Source: Solea solea (Eukaryota; Chordata; Actinopteri; Pleuronectiformes; Soleidae). From it: a stretch of DNA of 64,000 nt. The stretch's first letter is position 1. Each line of letters begins with the position of its first letter. Of this stretch, positions 63,345 to 64,000 are shown in pieces. The stretch covers positions 879,613-943,612 of the forward strand of contig NC_081153.1 of assembly GCF_958295425.1 (NCBI RefSeq), given 5' to 3'. Under the pieces are notes generated by a model. That model was not told where the DNA came from and did no database searches. It saw only the letters and a list, made by a program, of their open reading frames with translations. Made by a program: the position numbers and the translations under genes.

Positions 63345-64000
63345 GATGTGTTTCCTTTAATTAACAGCTCTATATTAACTCAAATTAATCTATCCTTATT
63401 AACTGGATATGTGCCCCAAACGTTTAAAATAGCAGTTATTAAACCCCTTCTCAAAAAAGCGACCCTTGACCCAGATATTTTAGCTAATTACCGACCTATA
63501 TCTAATCTTCCCTTTGTTTCTAAAATCTTAGAAAAGGCAGTTGCTAATCAATGATGTGAATATTTGCACATTAATGGCCTGTTTGAAGATTTTCAGTCAG
63601 GTTTTAGATTAAACCACAGCACAGAAACAGCACTAGTTAAAGTTAGTAATGATCTTCTCTTGGCTTCAGATAATGGTCTAGTTTCTTTACTTGTCCTGTT
63701 AGATCTTAGTGCTGCATTTGACACCATTGATCATAATATTCTACTGCAGAGATTGGAGCAGACTCTTGGTATCACAGGTGCTGCCCTCTGCTGGTTTAAA
63801 TCATACTTATCTGATAGATTCCAGTTTGTTCATGTTAATGATAAAGCCTCACTACAAACAAAAGTTAATTGTGGAGTTCCACAAGGCTCAGTGCTTGGGC
63901 CTATACTTTTTACCTTATATATGCTTCCTCTAGGGAACATTATTAGGAAGCACAACATACACTTTCATTGTTATGCAGATGACACACAGCTATATTTATC
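63345..64000 (+). pseudogene. L2 LINE reverse transcriptase, right of the insertion, cut by the window edge
   Basis: It continues the LINE reading with [40 protein letters not shown], then a TGA at about 63552, then [59 protein letters not shown] and [12 protein letters not shown]. The palm motifs including YADD are present. One clear nonsense codon; the rest lies beyond the window. Confidence 0.9.

Overview
The window is nuclear DNA from a teleost fish. The evidence is vertebrate spliced genes with short GT-AG introns, a Brachyury protein that closely resembles fish No-tail/Tbxta, long CA/GT microsatellites, and a dense load of fish-type transposons (L2, L1, Ty3/gypsy, Tc1, hAT, Harbinger, tRNA-derived SINEs). 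The exact species cannot be fixed; a ray-finned, probably acanthopterygian, fish is an inference.

Three host genes can be supported. (1) tbxta, plus strand, 3041-5103, eight coding exons, 422 codons, complete. Its upstream 3 kb holds candidate T-box, Oct and Sox-like sites and a 21-bp minisatellite begins just after the stop. (2) nudc, minus strand, 43270-37909, nine coding exons, 335 codons, complete, with very large tandem arrays in two introns and an ETS/CCAAT-type promoter. (3) A previously hidden candidate on the minus strand, about 48998-46030: a TATA-box gene with an untranslated first exon, a signal-peptide exon and one large exon that encodes about 630 residues of Thr/Ala/Val/Pro repeats and ends in a hydrophobic, GPI-signal-like tail. 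It looks like a GPI-anchored mucin-like protein. Simple ORF calling misses it because the true frame has no ATG inside the repeat exon. A decayed copy of its repeat lies at 49317-49905.

The rest is mobile and satellite DNA. 10.9-15.3 kb: a SINE, an internally deleted sushi-like Ty3/gypsy on the minus strand, LINE and hAT fragments and an L2 fragment. 15.3-19.1 kb: a 3.76-kb array of a 19-bp satellite. 24.5-25.86 kb: a 29-bp satellite. 26.7-31.0 kb: two decayed gypsy elements, one split by a 1.1-kb MITE-like element and the other by a hAT MITE with an exact 8-bp target duplication. 32.3-33.95 kb: a Tc1 element whose transposase has one visible nonsense codon. 35.5-37.4 kb: a Harbinger element that keeps its Myb-like gene but has lost most of its transposase. 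44.7-45.8 and 50.3-53.4 kb: L2 fragments, SINE pieces and a solo LTR with a 5-bp target duplication. 55.1-57.2 kb: a minus-strand L1-type LINE interrupted by a MITE. 57.8-64.0 kb: an L2 LINE interrupted by a very young Gmr1-like Ty3/gypsy element (58636-63344) with near-identical LTRs, a 5-bp target duplication and integrase placed before reverse transcriptase.

The genes do not form an operon or an obvious pathway. tbxta is a mesoderm/notochord transcription factor, nudc a dynein/Hsp90 co-factor, and the mucin-like product would be at the cell surface. No rRNA gene, free-standing tRNA gene, CRISPR array or prokaryotic signal was seen.
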